NCBI GenBank assembly: GCA_903822825.1
Contig: CAIJQQ010000016.1
Location: 62,001 to 126,000, forward strand
Direction of reading: 5' to 3'
Length of the DNA stretch: 64,000 nucleotides
Source of the DNA: an uncultured Burkholderiales bacterium
Lineage (GTDB): Bacteria; Pseudomonadota; Gammaproteobacteria; Burkholderiales; Burkholderiaceae_C
This document shows positions 9,886 to 19,739 of this stretch, piece after piece. Position 1 is the stretch's first letter, and the number at the start of each line of letters is the position of its first letter. The notes under the pieces were generated by a model. It saw only the letters and a list, made by a program, of their open reading frames with translations. It had not been told where the DNA came from and ran no database searches. The translations under genes and the position numbers were made by a program.

Positions 9886-10887
9886 TCAAACCCCTTCAGG
9901 CTGGATTTTGGCGCGGGCGATCACCGGTTTCCAGCGGGCTTGTTCTTGTTTGATGAAAGCTTCGAACTCGGCCCGCGTGTTGCCCACGGCCAGTGCCGTG
10001 TCCTGGCTGAGCTTGTCACCCATGGCTTTGCCGCGCGCGGCCTTGACCGCTTCGGCCTCGAGCCGCTCGAGGTGGGCCTTGGGCCAGCTGCTGGGGGCCA
10101 GCAGGCCGTACCACTGCGTCATCTCAAAGCCCTTGTAGCCCTGTTCGGCCACGGTGGGCACATCGGGCAATTGCGGCAAACGTGCGCTGGTGCCCGTGGC
10201 AATGCAGCGCAGCTTGCCGGCCTTGATGAATGGCAGCAAGGCGGGCGCGCCCACCGCTGCGGCTTGCAGGCGGCCAGCCATCAGGTCGGTCAGCATCGGG
10301 CCCGTGCCGCGGTAGGGCACATGCAGCATGAAAGTCTCGGTCGCCATCTTCAGGTATTCGAACGCCAGGTGCCCCGCGCTGCCGTTGCCCGCCGAGCCGT
10401 AGTTGAGTTGCCCGGGCCGGGCCTTGGCGTAGGCGACAAACTCCTTGAGGTTTCTCACGGGCAAGTCGGGGTGCACCACGTACAGGCTGGGCACTTTGGA
10501 CAGCAGTGTGATGGGCACGAAGTCCTTGTTGGCGTCGTAGGCCAGCTTCGCAAAGATGTAGGGGTTCACGGCCAGGGTGCCAATGTGCCCCAGGATGAGT
10601 GTGTGCTCGTCGCTCGAATGGGCGACCTCCTGCATGGCGATGTTGCCCGCGGCGCCGGGCTTGTTGTCGACAAACACGTTCTGGCCGAGGCTTTTGGCCA
10701 TCTCGCTGGCCACGGCGCGGGCCACGATCTCGGAGCTGCCGCCGGGCGCAAAGGGCACCACCAGGCGCAGGGGTTTGCTGGGCCAGGCGGTTTGGCCTTG
10801 GGCTATGCCAGCACTCAGGGCCAAGCCGCTTGTGGCGGCGTGCGTCAGCCAGTCACGGCGGGTGAGGGCATGGGGGGGCAGGGTCAT
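9886..10887 (-). CDS. tripartite tricarboxylate transporter substrate-binding (Bug family) protein
   Basis: Signal peptide, then WPSKPLRLVVPFAPGGSSEIVAR...NKPGAAGNIAMQEVA. Confidence 0.9.
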   Translation of the reverse strand: MTLPPHALTRRDWLTHAATSGLALSAGIAQGQTAWPSKPLRLVVPFAPGGSSEIVARAVASEMAKSLGQNVFVDNKPGAAGNIAMQEVAHSSDEHTLILGHIGTLAVNPYIFAKLAYDANKDFVPITLLSKVPSLYVVHPDLPVRNLKEFVAYAKARPGQLNYGSAGNGSAGHLAFEYLKMATETFMLHVPYRGTGPMLTDLMAGRLQAAAVGAPALLPFIKAGKLRCIATGTSARLPQLPDVPTVAEQGYKGFEMTQWYGLLAPSSWPKAHLERLEAEAVKAARGKAMGDKLSQDTALAVGNTRAEFEAFIKQEQARWKPVIARAKIQPEGV

Positions 10888-11230
10888 GTCGGGCTTTCTG
10901 AGTGTGTGGTGCATTTTGCAGCACAGACGCTCAGCCAACGCCGTCGGCTGTGCTTGTCGCAAAAGTCAGGCAAACCACCCCAAAACCGCCACCATTCAGG
11001 CTGGAGTCACGGGCAGTGGGCTTGTTGTTCACGGGTTTGAGGGCGGTTGGGCGCAGGTTGGTGGACTCGACATCAAATGGGAAGCCGCACTTAATTTGGT
11101 ATAAAAGTTCAAATATCAATTCAATTGTTGTTCTTTTAAATCATAATTCGACTTGCATTTTGCAAAGGACGTGGTTCTGTCTCTTGCAGCCGTTTTGCTT
11201 TGGTTTAGCCACGTGACATTTCGTTGACCC

Positions 11231-13912
11231 ATGAAGTACTTCAGCATCAGGCTTCAACTGGCCTTGAGCGCGATTGCGCTGGGTATCCTGCTGCTGCTGG
11301 CCCAACTGGGCATCCAGTTCTATGTGCTGCGCGCAGACATCGTTCAGCGGATCGAGCGGCATGAATTCAGGCAACTCACCGATTTTGCCGAGTACCTGGA
11401 CGAAAAGCTGGAGGAGAGCAAAGAGATGCTCGCCATCATCTCCCCCAATCTCGCTGCGCAGCAGCTGAGCGATCCGCGGACCTTGGAAGTCGCCCTTCAG
11501 CGCGAAAGCGCGCTGTTCACGGTCTTTGATGACCTGTATGTTTTCGACGCCAAGGGTTTGCTGCTGGTGGACTGGCCGGTCAAGCCTGGCAGGCGCATGC
11601 TGGACATGTCCGAGCGCGATTACATCCAAGAGGTGGTGAAAACCCACCAAACCGTCATCTCCAAGCCCATCTTGGGCAAGGCCACCAAGCAGCCCATCGT
11701 GGTGGTGGCCACCCCGATACTCGATGCTCAGAACCGCTTGGTGGGCATCTTGGGCGGCGTGCTGAACCTCAACAAACCCAATTTACTGGGCACCATTGCC
11801 ACCCGTAAAAACGGCGCGACCGGTTACTACTATCTGGTCACGCAAGACCGGGTGCGCATTGCGCACCCAGACCCGTCACTGATCTTGAAGACGGTGCCAC
11901 TCCACAGCACGAACTTGCCTTTTGAAGAAGCCATGAAGGGCTTTGAGGGCACACGGGAGGGGCAGACCACCCGGGGGCTCAAGGCCTTGTTCACGTTTAA
12001 AAAACTCAAAACCACCGATTGGATCGTGGGTTCGGTGATCCCCACGGAAGAAGCGTTTGCCCCCATCACTGACCTGTACCACCGCATGTTGTTGGTCACC
12101 TTGCTGCTGCTGGGGGTGGTGATTCCGTTGTTGTGGGTATTTGCAGCCCGATTGGTGAGGCCTTTGGCCCAGCTCGCGCAGGCCATGCATGACACCGCTG
12201 CACGGATGCGTGACGGCAAGTCGGTGACGCCCATTCCCGAATTGGGCAGTCAGGAAATCCACACGGTGGTGCAGGCCTTCAATGAATTCATGGCGGCTCG
12301 CCTGCGCGCCGAGTGCCTGCTGTCGCAGGCGCGCGATGAGGCGCAAGCGGCCAACAATTCCAAGAGCAACTTTCTGGCCAACATGAGCCATGAAATCCGC
12401 ACGCCCATGAATGGCATTGTGGGCATGACCGAGTTGTGTCTGCAAACACGCACGACCGATGAGCAGCGCAGTTATCTTGAGATGGTGGAGACCTCCGCCA
12501 AGTCTTTGCTCTCAGTGATCAACGACATCCTCGATTTTTCGAAAATCGAAGCGCGCAAGCTCGACCTGGACCCGCATGAATTTTCGGTGCACAGCCTGGT
12601 GCGCCAGTCGACGCGGGCCTTGTCACTTCGGGCGGTGGAGAAAGAGCTTGAGCTGGTGTGCGACATCGCCGTTGATGTACCCGAGTTGGTGGTGGGCGAC
12701 GCCTTGCGCTTGCAGCAGGTGCTGACCAATTTGCTGGGCAACGCGATCAAGTTCACGGCCCAAGGTGAGGTCGTCCTGACGGTCGAGCGCGTGAAGACGC
12801 CACCGAACGCCGATGGGGTCTGGCTGCAGTTCCACATCAAGGACACCGGGATCGGTATTTCGCAAGACAAACAGGCACTGATATTTGACATCTTCACGCA
12901 GGCCGATTCGAGCACTGCACGCCGCTTTGGCGGCTCGGGCCTGGGCCTGGCCATCAGCCGCAGCCTGGTGGAAATGATGGGAGGGCAAATCAGTGTCGCC
13001 AGCGAACTTGGGCAAGGCAGCGCATTCAGCTTCACCACGCATTTGGGGCACGCGAGCGCCCTGCCCGTGGTGCGGGGTGAGCTCAGTGGCCACTTGAGCG
13101 GAGAGACGGTGCTGGTGGTCGATGACAACGCCAGCAGCCGCCACATCCTGGCGCGCAACCTGACGTCGGCTGGCCTGCATGCCGTCGTCTGCGACAGCGC
13201 AGCGCAGGCACTGCACTGTCCGCAATTGCTGCACGCACATTACGCCTTGATCGATGTGGGCTTGCCCGACATCGACGGCTATGCGCTGGTGACCGAGTTG
13301 CGCAAGACACGCACAGCCGCGCAGCTGACGATCGTCATGATGGGCGCCTTGAGCGAGCAAACGCCGCAGGAGCTGCTGCAGTCCCATGAAATCCAGGGCT
13401 TTCTGGTCAAGCCGATTGACCTGCACGAGCTGGTGTCCATCCTCAACCGTTGGTCCAAGACCCATGTGCAAGCGCCGCTGGTGAATGAAGAGCCACCGCA
13501 GGAGGCGTGGTCTCCATTGGCCTCACGCGTGCTCTTGGCCGAGGATACGCCGATCAACCAGACCCTGGCCACCATCATCCTCACGCGCATGGGTTGTGAG
13601 GTCACCGTGGCCAACAACGGCCTGGAAGCGGTGGATGCTTTCAAGGACGGTGCGTTCGACTTGGTGCTGATGGACATCCAGATGCCCGAGATGGGGGGCA
13701 TCGAGGCGACGCTGGCGATCCGCGAGTTGGAGAGCCGACTGGCGCGCGGACCGACGCCCATCATCGCCGTCACGGCCAATGCGCTCAAAGGGGACCGTGA
13801 ACGTTACCTGCAAGCAGGCATGAACGGCTATGTCTCCAAACCCATTTCGGTGGAAGCGCTTAAATCCGAAATCCAGCGACTGCTTCGGGACGGCGTGGTG
13901 GCGGCGCGCTGA
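11231..13912 (+). CDS. hybrid sensor histidine kinase (extracytoplasmic sensor, HAMP-like, HisKA, HATPase, two receiver domains)
   Basis: 893 aa; NMSHEIRTPMNGIVGM H-box, GSGLGLAISRSLVEMMGG G-box, VLLAEDTPINQ and LVLMDIQMPEMGG receiver motifs. Confidence 0.92.
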   Translation: MKYFSIRLQLALSAIALGILLLLAQLGIQFYVLRADIVQRIERHEFRQLTDFAEYLDEKLEESKEMLAIISPNLAAQQLSDPRTLEVALQRESALFTVFDDLYVFDAKGLLLVDWPVKPGRRMLDMSERDYIQEVVKTHQTVISKPILGKATKQPIVVVATPILDAQNRLVGILGGVLNLNKPNLLGTIATRKNGATGYYYLVTQDRVRIAHPDPSLILKTVPLHSTNLPFEEAMKGFEGTREGQTTRGLKALFTFKKLKTTDWIVGSVIPTEEAFAPITDLYHRMLLVTLLLLGVVIPLLWVFAARLVRPLAQLAQAMHDTAARMRDGKSVTPIPELGSQEIHTVVQAFNEFMAARLRAECLLSQARDEAQAANNSKSNFLANMSHEIRTPMNGIVGMTELCLQTRTTDEQRSYLEMVETSAKSLLSVINDILDFSKIEARKLDLDPHEFSVHSLVRQSTRALSLRAVEKELELVCDIAVDVPELVVGDALRLQQVLTNLLGNAIKFTAQGEVVLTVERVKTPPNADGVWLQFHIKDTGIGISQDKQALIFDIFTQADSSTARRFGGSGLGLAISRSLVEMMGGQISVASELGQGSAFSFTTHLGHASALPVVRGELSGHLSGETVLVVDDNASSRHILARNLTSAGLHAVVCDSAAQALHCPQLLHAHYALIDVGLPDIDGYALVTELRKTRTAAQLTIVMMGALSEQTPQELLQSHEIQGFLVKPIDLHELVSILNRWSKTHVQAPLVNEEPPQEAWSPLASRVLLAEDTPINQTLATIILTRMGCEVTVANNGLEAVDAFKDGAFDLVLMDIQMPEMGGIEATLAIRELESRLARGPTPIIAVTANALKGDRERYLQAGMNGYVSKPISVEALKSEIQRLLRDGVVAAR

Positions 13913-13952
13913 GCGCGCCGCGAGCCTTTGCACTGCTGGGGTGACGATCAGC

Positions 13953-14522
13953 TCAATAGCGCCCTGATCCCATGCCGCCCATGCCGCTGCCACCACCACG
14001 GCGGCGCATATCGCCCCCCTGCCGCAAGTCGGGTCGGCGTTCGCTGTTGTTTGCAGCGCCAGCGGGCGGCCCTGTGAACGTCGGGATGCTGGCGAGCAAC
14101 CACAGGTTGGCCATTTTCTTTTGGTCTGCGTCCAGAGCGCTGTAGAGGGCTTTGGCCGCTTGCTCGATGTCTTCGAGCCCGGCCAGGCGGTTTTGGTGGT
14201 TCATCACCAAGCGGGTGATCTGTTGCGGCGCAGCCTCATCTTCAGAGGCCAACGCTGGGCGCTCTCGGAAGAACTGCTGGGTGTAGGCTTCGAGCCGTGC
14301 CACATACTTGTCCCACAGCGGCTGCTGCTCAGGCGTGATCTTGAGCTTGTCACGCAGTTGCTCGGGGGCATACGCGCCCCGCATGGGGCTGGCCTGAGTG
14401 GCCGGCGTGGCAGGTACCGTGGCCAATTGTTCAGTGGCCACTGGCTGCGCCGCGCACAACAGCGGTAAGGCCAAGAGGGCCGCAAGCGGCAGTTTTTGAA
14501 TGGTCAACTTCGATCTGCTCAT
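13953..14522 (-). CDS. periplasmic LTXXQ-motif (Spy/CpxP-like) family protein
   Basis: MSRSKLTIQKLPLAALLALPLLCAAQ signal; LRDKLKITPEQQPLWDKYVARL and YSALDADQKKMAN repeats. Confidence 0.7.
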   Translation of the reverse strand: MSRSKLTIQKLPLAALLALPLLCAAQPVATEQLATVPATPATQASPMRGAYAPEQLRDKLKITPEQQPLWDKYVARLEAYTQQFFRERPALASEDEAAPQQITRLVMNHQNRLAGLEDIEQAAKALYSALDADQKKMANLWLLASIPTFTGPPAGAANNSERRPDLRQGGDMRRRGGGSGMGGMGSGRY

Positions 14523-14671
14523 GGCCTTCAGCTTAAGGTGCGAACAGCACCACGGCAGGGTGGGCTTGGCAAAGAATTGTGAAGCCCAGTGTGAAGCCAA
14601 GTCGCAACCGGTGTCACAGCCTGGAGCGCCTGTTTGATCTTCACCGGTCAGGCTTTTTTGTGCCCAAAAAA

Positions 14672-14693
14672 ATGCGCCCCAGCTGGGGCGCAT
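14672..14693 (-). terminator. perfect palindrome ATGCGCCCCAGCTGGGGCGCAT followed by 7 T on the minus strand
   Basis: 22-bp perfect inverted repeat plus T-tract in minus orientation; 83 nt downstream of the PhoX stop. Confidence 0.75.
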
Positions 14694-14741
14694 GAAGTGA
14701 GAAGTCCGGCAACTGCATGCAGCCATGACAGCGCCATTGTA

Positions 14742-14757
14742 CTGTATGAATAGACAG
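14742..14757. promoter_or_regulatory. orphan LexA-box-like site CTGTATGAATAGACAG
   Basis: Perfect CTGT-N8-ACAG with no known SOS gene immediately downstream. Confidence 0.55.
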
Positions 14758-14775
14758 TATTTTGAGATTGGCTTT

Positions 14776-16677
14776 TCAGGTGCCGATCACGCCGCCGTCG
14801 CGTTTGCGGATCACCACATTGGCCGAGCGGGGACGCCCTTGGGGTTCGCGGTCCGGCCAGTTGGAGAACTGGCGCGGGTTTTTGGGGTCGCTGCGGTCGG
14901 TGGGCGTCTCGCCCGGGTGTTGTACGCTGATGAACAGGTTGCGGCCATCGGGGGTGAAGGCGATGCCGGTGATTTCGCAGTTGGTCGGGCCGGTCAGAAA
15001 GCGCCGTATCTCGCCCGTTTGTGGGTCGCAGGCCAGCATCTGGTTGTTGCCGATGGTCTTGAACTCGCCCTGGTACATCTGCGTGGCGTGCACGTCGGTC
15101 TGGATCCACAGCAGGCCATTGGGCGCAAAGCCCAGGCCGTCTGGGCAGCCAAAGATGTCGCCTTTGACATTGCCCTTGGCTTCGGCGCGCGGGTTGGCCG
15201 GGTCGCCCGCCAGCACCAAATGGTTCCATGAAAACTGCAGACCATCGTGGTCGCCGTCTTCGAGCCAACGGATGATTTGGCCCATGCTGTTGTTGGCACG
15301 CGGGTTGGCCGCATCCACCCCCGGATGACCGGCCTGGCCGCGTTGGCTGTTGTTGGTCAGGGTGCAGTACACCCAGCGCGAAGCGGTGTCGATGCTCAGC
15401 CATTCGGGGCGGTCCATTTGGGTGGCGCCCAGCAGGTCGCTGGCTTGTCGTGTTTTGATCAGCACCTCGCCTTGGTCGGCAAAGCCATTCGCCGCCGTCA
15501 AGGGGCCCTGGCCGTGCACCAGGGGAAGCCAAGCGCCGCGACCGTCAGCGTCAAAGCGCGCCACGTACAACGTGCCGTGGTCGAGCAGGCCTCGGTTGGC
15601 TTTGGCACCACCGGCTTGCATGCGGCCCGTGCTGACGAATTTGTAGATGTACTCAAAGCGCGCGTCTTCGCCCGAATACACCACGGCGCGCTGGTCGCGC
15701 GTCAGGGCCACCCACGCGCCTTCGTGCGCGGCGCGGCCAAGGGCCGTGCGCTTGACGGGGGTGCTGCTGGGGTCCATCGGGTCGACCTCGACCACCCAGC
15801 CAAAGCGGTTGGGTTCGTTGGGTGTGTGCGCCACTGCGAAACGGGGGTCGCCAGAGGCCCAGCCATACAGGCCTTTTTCTCGCAAACCCCAACGCTTGTG
15901 GTGCGGATCGATGTTCTTGCCACCGTCAAAATAAAACGCCCAGTTCTCCTCGCCCGACAGGTAGGTGCCCCAGGGCGTCTGGCTGCTGGCGCAGTTGTTG
16001 AGGGTGCCCAGCGTGGTGCGGCCTTGCGGGTCAGCGGCAGTGCGCAGCAGCGCGTGGCCTGCGGCCGGGCCGGTCATCTCAAAAGGCGTGCTCAGGGTGA
16101 AGCGGCGTGCATAAGGCGAGGGGCGCACCATCTCCCATTGCTGACCATGAAGTTTGGCCTCGTAGACCGACAGGCCGTGTGCGTTTTGCGATTTTTTGAC
16201 CTTGGCTGGGGTCATCGGCAAAAAGCCATCGGGGTGCAAGAGCCCATCGTCGGTGTATTCGTGGTTGAGCGCGATCAGGCCGTGGGTGGATGAGCCGCCC
16301 AGCGGGAAAAATGCCAGCCCGTCGTGGTGCATGCCCAACTGCACGGCCTGGTCTTCGGCGCTGTTGCTGGCGTCCATGCGAAAAGCAGGCATGCGCCCCT
16401 CAATGCCCACGGGTTCGCCCCATGCGGCAATCACTTGCGCCACATAACCCGGGGGCACCTGCAACGCATCGCCCATGCCCGGAGGGATGGCCGCAAAGCC
16501 CAGGCGAGGCGAGGCGCTGGAGCCCGCACTGGCGCAGCCACTCAAAGGTTGCAGCAATGTGGCCAGCGCCGAGACACCTGCGAGCTTGAGCACCGAGCGG
16601 CGCTGGGCCAACACGTCGTGGATCGAGGCGTTGCCCGAGCGGTTGCTGTCTTCCATGGTCGAGAAATCTTTGGCCAT
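14776..16677 (-). CDS. PhoX family (DUF839) alkaline phosphatase, TAT-type leader
   Basis: RRSVLKLAGVSALATLLQPLSGCASAG; ALNHEYTDDGLLHPDG; YLSGEENWAFYFDG; characteristic PhoX C-terminal motifs. Confidence 0.88.
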   Translation of the reverse strand: MAKDFSTMEDSNRSGNASIHDVLAQRRSVLKLAGVSALATLLQPLSGCASAGSSASPRLGFAAIPPGMGDALQVPPGYVAQVIAAWGEPVGIEGRMPAFRMDASNSAEDQAVQLGMHHDGLAFFPLGGSSTHGLIALNHEYTDDGLLHPDGFLPMTPAKVKKSQNAHGLSVYEAKLHGQQWEMVRPSPYARRFTLSTPFEMTGPAAGHALLRTAADPQGRTTLGTLNNCASSQTPWGTYLSGEENWAFYFDGGKNIDPHHKRWGLREKGLYGWASGDPRFAVAHTPNEPNRFGWVVEVDPMDPSSTPVKRTALGRAAHEGAWVALTRDQRAVVYSGEDARFEYIYKFVSTGRMQAGGAKANRGLLDHGTLYVARFDADGRGAWLPLVHGQGPLTAANGFADQGEVLIKTRQASDLLGATQMDRPEWLSIDTASRWVYCTLTNNSQRGQAGHPGVDAANPRANNSMGQIIRWLEDGDHDGLQFSWNHLVLAGDPANPRAEAKGNVKGDIFGCPDGLGFAPNGLLWIQTDVHATQMYQGEFKTIGNNQMLACDPQTGEIRRFLTGPTNCEITGIAFTPDGRNLFISVQHPGETPTDRSDPKNPRQFSNWPDREPQGRPRSANVVIRKRDGGVIGT

Positions 16678-16761
16678 CGCGTTATGCTCTTGAGAATGGT
16701 TTGGCAAGTGTCTTTGGATGGTTGCCACATTACAAGCCCCCGATGTCACATGGATGAAAGC

Positions 16762-17418
16762 ATGCGCATTCTGATCACCGGTTTCGAGCCCTTTGGTGGG
16801 CAAAGCATCAACCCTTCATGGGAAGTGGCACGCGTCTTGGCGGGTTTGCATTTCCCGCAGGCCCAGGTGCAGGCCATCGAGCTGCCTTGCGTGTTTGCAA
16901 AAGCCGCACTGGCTTTGACGTGCGCCTTGGATGAGGTCCAGCCCGACATCGTGTTGGCGCTGGGGCAGGCCCAGGGGCGCAGCGATATATCGGTCGAGCG
17001 CGTGGCCATCAACATCATGGACGCGCGCATCGCCGACAACGCAGGCGCCCAGCCGATCGACCAGCCCGTGGTCTCACCCGGCCCTGCGGCGTACTTCAGC
17101 ACCTTGCCCATCAAGCACTTGGTGACACGCATCCGTGCGGCGGGCTTTCCTGCCACGGTCTCACAAACGGCGGGCACCTTCGTTTGCAACCAAGTGTTTT
17201 ATGCCTTGCAGCACGCGCTTGTTGGGCGGCACGGGCGCAGCGGCTTTGTGCACTTGCCCCTGTTGCCTGAGCAGGCCGCGCATTGGCCTGGCCCGGCCAT
17301 GCCCAGCATGCCAATGGAGACCCAGGTGGCCGCCTTGCGTTGTGCGCTCACATGTTTGCTCGATGGCTCGGCGCCTGCCGCAGAGGATGTGAAGATCGGT
17401 GGCGGCGCATTGAACTGA
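16762..17418 (+). CDS. pcp: pyroglutamyl-peptidase I
   Basis: MRILITGFEPFGGQSINPSWEVAR; AGTFVCNQVFYALQH catalytic Cys region; FVHLPLLPEQ. An upstream in-frame ATG exists at 16750. Confidence 0.92.
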   Translation: MRILITGFEPFGGQSINPSWEVARVLAGLHFPQAQVQAIELPCVFAKAALALTCALDEVQPDIVLALGQAQGRSDISVERVAINIMDARIADNAGAQPIDQPVVSPGPAAYFSTLPIKHLVTRIRAAGFPATVSQTAGTFVCNQVFYALQHALVGRHGRSGFVHLPLLPEQAAHWPGPAMPSMPMETQVAALRCALTCLLDGSAPAAEDVKIGGGALN

Positions 17419-17763
17419 GGGTTGTTCGCCCAAGAGAATGGTGATTTGTGCCTGTGTGGGCGAGGTGGCGCACAGACCCACGTCCGGCTGTGTCGGATGC
17501 TCAGGACTTCACAAGAAAGGCCGCGACTTATGACCGACCCAGAACCGTTCAGCTTGGCGATGCTGCGGGTGTTGCAAACCACCCGGAGCGCTTGGGCGCA
17601 AGCGCCTGCAGTGGCTTTGGCGGCTGCGCAGCCCGCGCCCTGCAAACTCAGCAGCCTTTGCATCAGGCGCCAGCGCATGGCGATTGGCCGACCCGCGCCT
17701 TGGGGTTTGCCAGTGGTGTCCCACGCCGTCCGGCATCCCTGAGTCGTGTGCCCTCAGGACGCC

Positions 17764-18312
17764 ATGACGGGCCAAGCGAGGGACCTGCCAGTCACCATTT
17801 CGGCTGAAGACGCCCAACAATTGGCGTTGCTGCGAAAGCACCGCCGTGTGCACAGGCGCAAACAACCCGCCAAAGTGGCTGCGGAAATCGCGCACTTTGA
17901 AGCGCCACCCCTCACGCGGGGTCAAAAGCTGGCCGACCAGGTGGCAGCCACCATCGGCTCCTGGCGCTTCATTGCGCTGCAGACCACGGCCATCGCGGTC
18001 TGGATCACGGGCAACGCCTTGGCTGGACCCAACGCTTGGGACCCGTACCCCTTCATCTTGCTGAATTTGCTGCTGTCTTTTCAGGCGGCGTAAACGGCAC
18101 CCGCCATCATGATGAGCCAAAACCGCCAGTCGGAGCTGGACAGGCGCCATGCCCAAAACGATTACGAAATCAACGTGAAGGCCGAGCTCGAGATCGAATT
18201 GCTGCACGAAAAAATCGACCTCATGAAAGAAAAAGAGCTGCTGGCCCTGACGCAGGCGGTGCGCGATCTCTCCGCGCAGCTCGAACAGATCTCAGCACGC
18301 GTGGGCCGTTGA
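17764..18312 (+). pseudogene. DUF1003 membrane protein interrupted by an in-frame TAA at 18091..18093
   Basis: ORF ends ...FILLNLLLSFQAA*; the same frame continues TAPAIMMSQNRQSELDRRHAQNDYEINVKAELEIELLHEKID, the expected DUF1003 continuation. Confidence 0.75.
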
Positions 18313-18334
18313 GGCCACAGCACGCTGTGCTCGC

Positions 18335-18874
18335 TCAGGGCGTGCTGGTTTCGATTTTGTTCAAATCAAAACCCAAAGTGGCCAATTGCTGGAGCAATTG
18401 TTCATATGTGGCGCGTGGCAGGCTGGGTGTGCGCGAGAGAACCCACAGGTATTGCCTCGAAGGCTCGCTCACGATGGACCACTGGTACTGAGGGTCGATG
18501 GCAATGACCCAGTAGTCGCCCCAGACCATGGGGATGAAGGCGAGCCACTCGGGCGCAAAGCGCACCTTGAGCTGCGGCGACGTGGCCCCACCGATTTGCC
18601 GTGCCACACCCACGGCTTCGTTCCATTCACCGTTGGCCATCTTGCAGCGGTTGACCACCTGCACCCGACCAGCCTCCAGCACGCTGTACTGCGCGCTGGT
18701 GCTGCTGACGCACCTGCGCTGAAACCACGCCGGGTATTTGGCGATCTCGTACCAGGTGCCCATGTAGCGCGGCACGTCGAGCGTGGGGATGGTGCCCAAG
18801 GGGGCCAGCGCTTGCGCTTGCGCGCCGAGGCTCAAGAGCGCCAGCCAGACAATTTTCATAAAAAAGCGGCGCAT
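18335..18874 (-). CDS. lipocalin family protein (Blc-like)
   Basis: DVPRYMGTWYEIAKYPAWFQRRC GXW motif and YWVIAIDPQYQWSIVSEPSRQYLWVLSR. Confidence 0.9.
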   Translation of the reverse strand: MRRFFMKIVWLALLSLGAQAQALAPLGTIPTLDVPRYMGTWYEIAKYPAWFQRRCVSSTSAQYSVLEAGRVQVVNRCKMANGEWNEAVGVARQIGGATSPQLKVRFAPEWLAFIPMVWGDYWVIAIDPQYQWSIVSEPSRQYLWVLSRTPSLPRATYEQLLQQLATLGFDLNKIETSTP

Positions 18875-18876
18875 GC

Positions 18877-19671
18877 TCACACCACAATCGGGCTGAGCGC
18901 GCCGTCCATGCTCATGCACACCCCGGTGATGTAGCTGGCCTTGCTCGACGCCAGAAAGACCACCGCATGGGCGATTTCTTCGGGTTGGGCCATGCGCCCC
19001 AGCGGGATGCGCGCGACCGATTGCTCCAGCGCTTCTTCGGTGCTGATGCCTTTGACTTTTGCATCGGCAGCCAGGCCTTCTTGCAGGCGGTCGGTCAGGG
19101 TCAAACCTGGGTTGACGGCGTTCACCCGGATGCCTTGCGGGGCGTAGGCTGCCGCCAGCCCAGCGCTGGCCAGCATCAGGGCCGCGTTGGCCGCGCCGCC
19201 TGGGATGTGGATGGGACTGGCCACCTTGCCGCCATTGCCCACCACGTTGACGATGCTGCCCGTGCCGCGCGCGGCCATGCGTTTGATCACCGGGTCGATC
19301 ATGTGGATGTAGCTGAAGTACTTGGCCTGCATCGCCTCAGCCCAGGCTTGGGGTGTCAGCTCTTGGGCGGGGGTGCGCTTGGCCGCGCCTGCCGAGTTCA
19401 CCAGCACGTCCACCGGGCCGAGCGCTGCTTCGGCCGCTTGCAGCGCGCTCACGGCCGCCGCGCTGTCACGCAGGTCGGCGGCATGGGTGCTGATCTGAGC
19501 GTTCGGAAACTGTGCCAGCAAAGTCTGGCGAGCTGCGTCCAGGTTGGCGCTCTGGCGCGAGACCAGGCTGAGCCGGGCGCCTTCCTCCAAAAAGGATTGC
19601 GCGCAAGCCAGGCCAATGCCTTTGCTGCCGCCAGTGATGAGGATGTGCTTGTCGCGAAGGTGCAGGTCCAT
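18877..19671 (-). CDS. SDR family oxidoreductase
   Basis: MDLHLRDKHILITGGSKGIGLACAQSF Rossmann motif; GIRVNAVNPGLTLTDRL. Confidence 0.85.
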   Translation of the reverse strand: MDLHLRDKHILITGGSKGIGLACAQSFLEEGARLSLVSRQSANLDAARQTLLAQFPNAQISTHAADLRDSAAAVSALQAAEAALGPVDVLVNSAGAAKRTPAQELTPQAWAEAMQAKYFSYIHMIDPVIKRMAARGTGSIVNVVGNGGKVASPIHIPGGAANAALMLASAGLAAAYAPQGIRVNAVNPGLTLTDRLQEGLAADAKVKGISTEEALEQSVARIPLGRMAQPEEIAHAVVFLASSKASYITGVCMSMDGALSPIVV

Positions 19672-19739
19672 GGGGGGCTCTTTTGTTGAAATGCGCCAAT
19701 TCCCGAACATTTAACCACCGAACCCAAGGCCCCTCTGTC

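Noticed and set aside
14648-14737. 29-aa hydrophobic peptide MALSWLHAVAGLLTSCAPAGAHFFGHKKA as a TisB-like SOS toxin
   Set aside because: Its ATG is only 5 nt from the LexA box, leaving no room for a leader and RBS, and the ORF reads through a perfect terminator hairpin; kept only as a note under the orphan LexA-box finding.
15247-16293. 348-aa plus-strand ORF over phoX
   Set aside because: Antisense shadow; PhoX motifs are clear on the minus strand.
17422-17742. ORF upstream of the DUF1003 gene in the same frame, possible N-terminal extension
   Set aside because: No DUF1003-like or other recognisable N-terminal motif, ends in its own stop, and looks like non-coding sequence.
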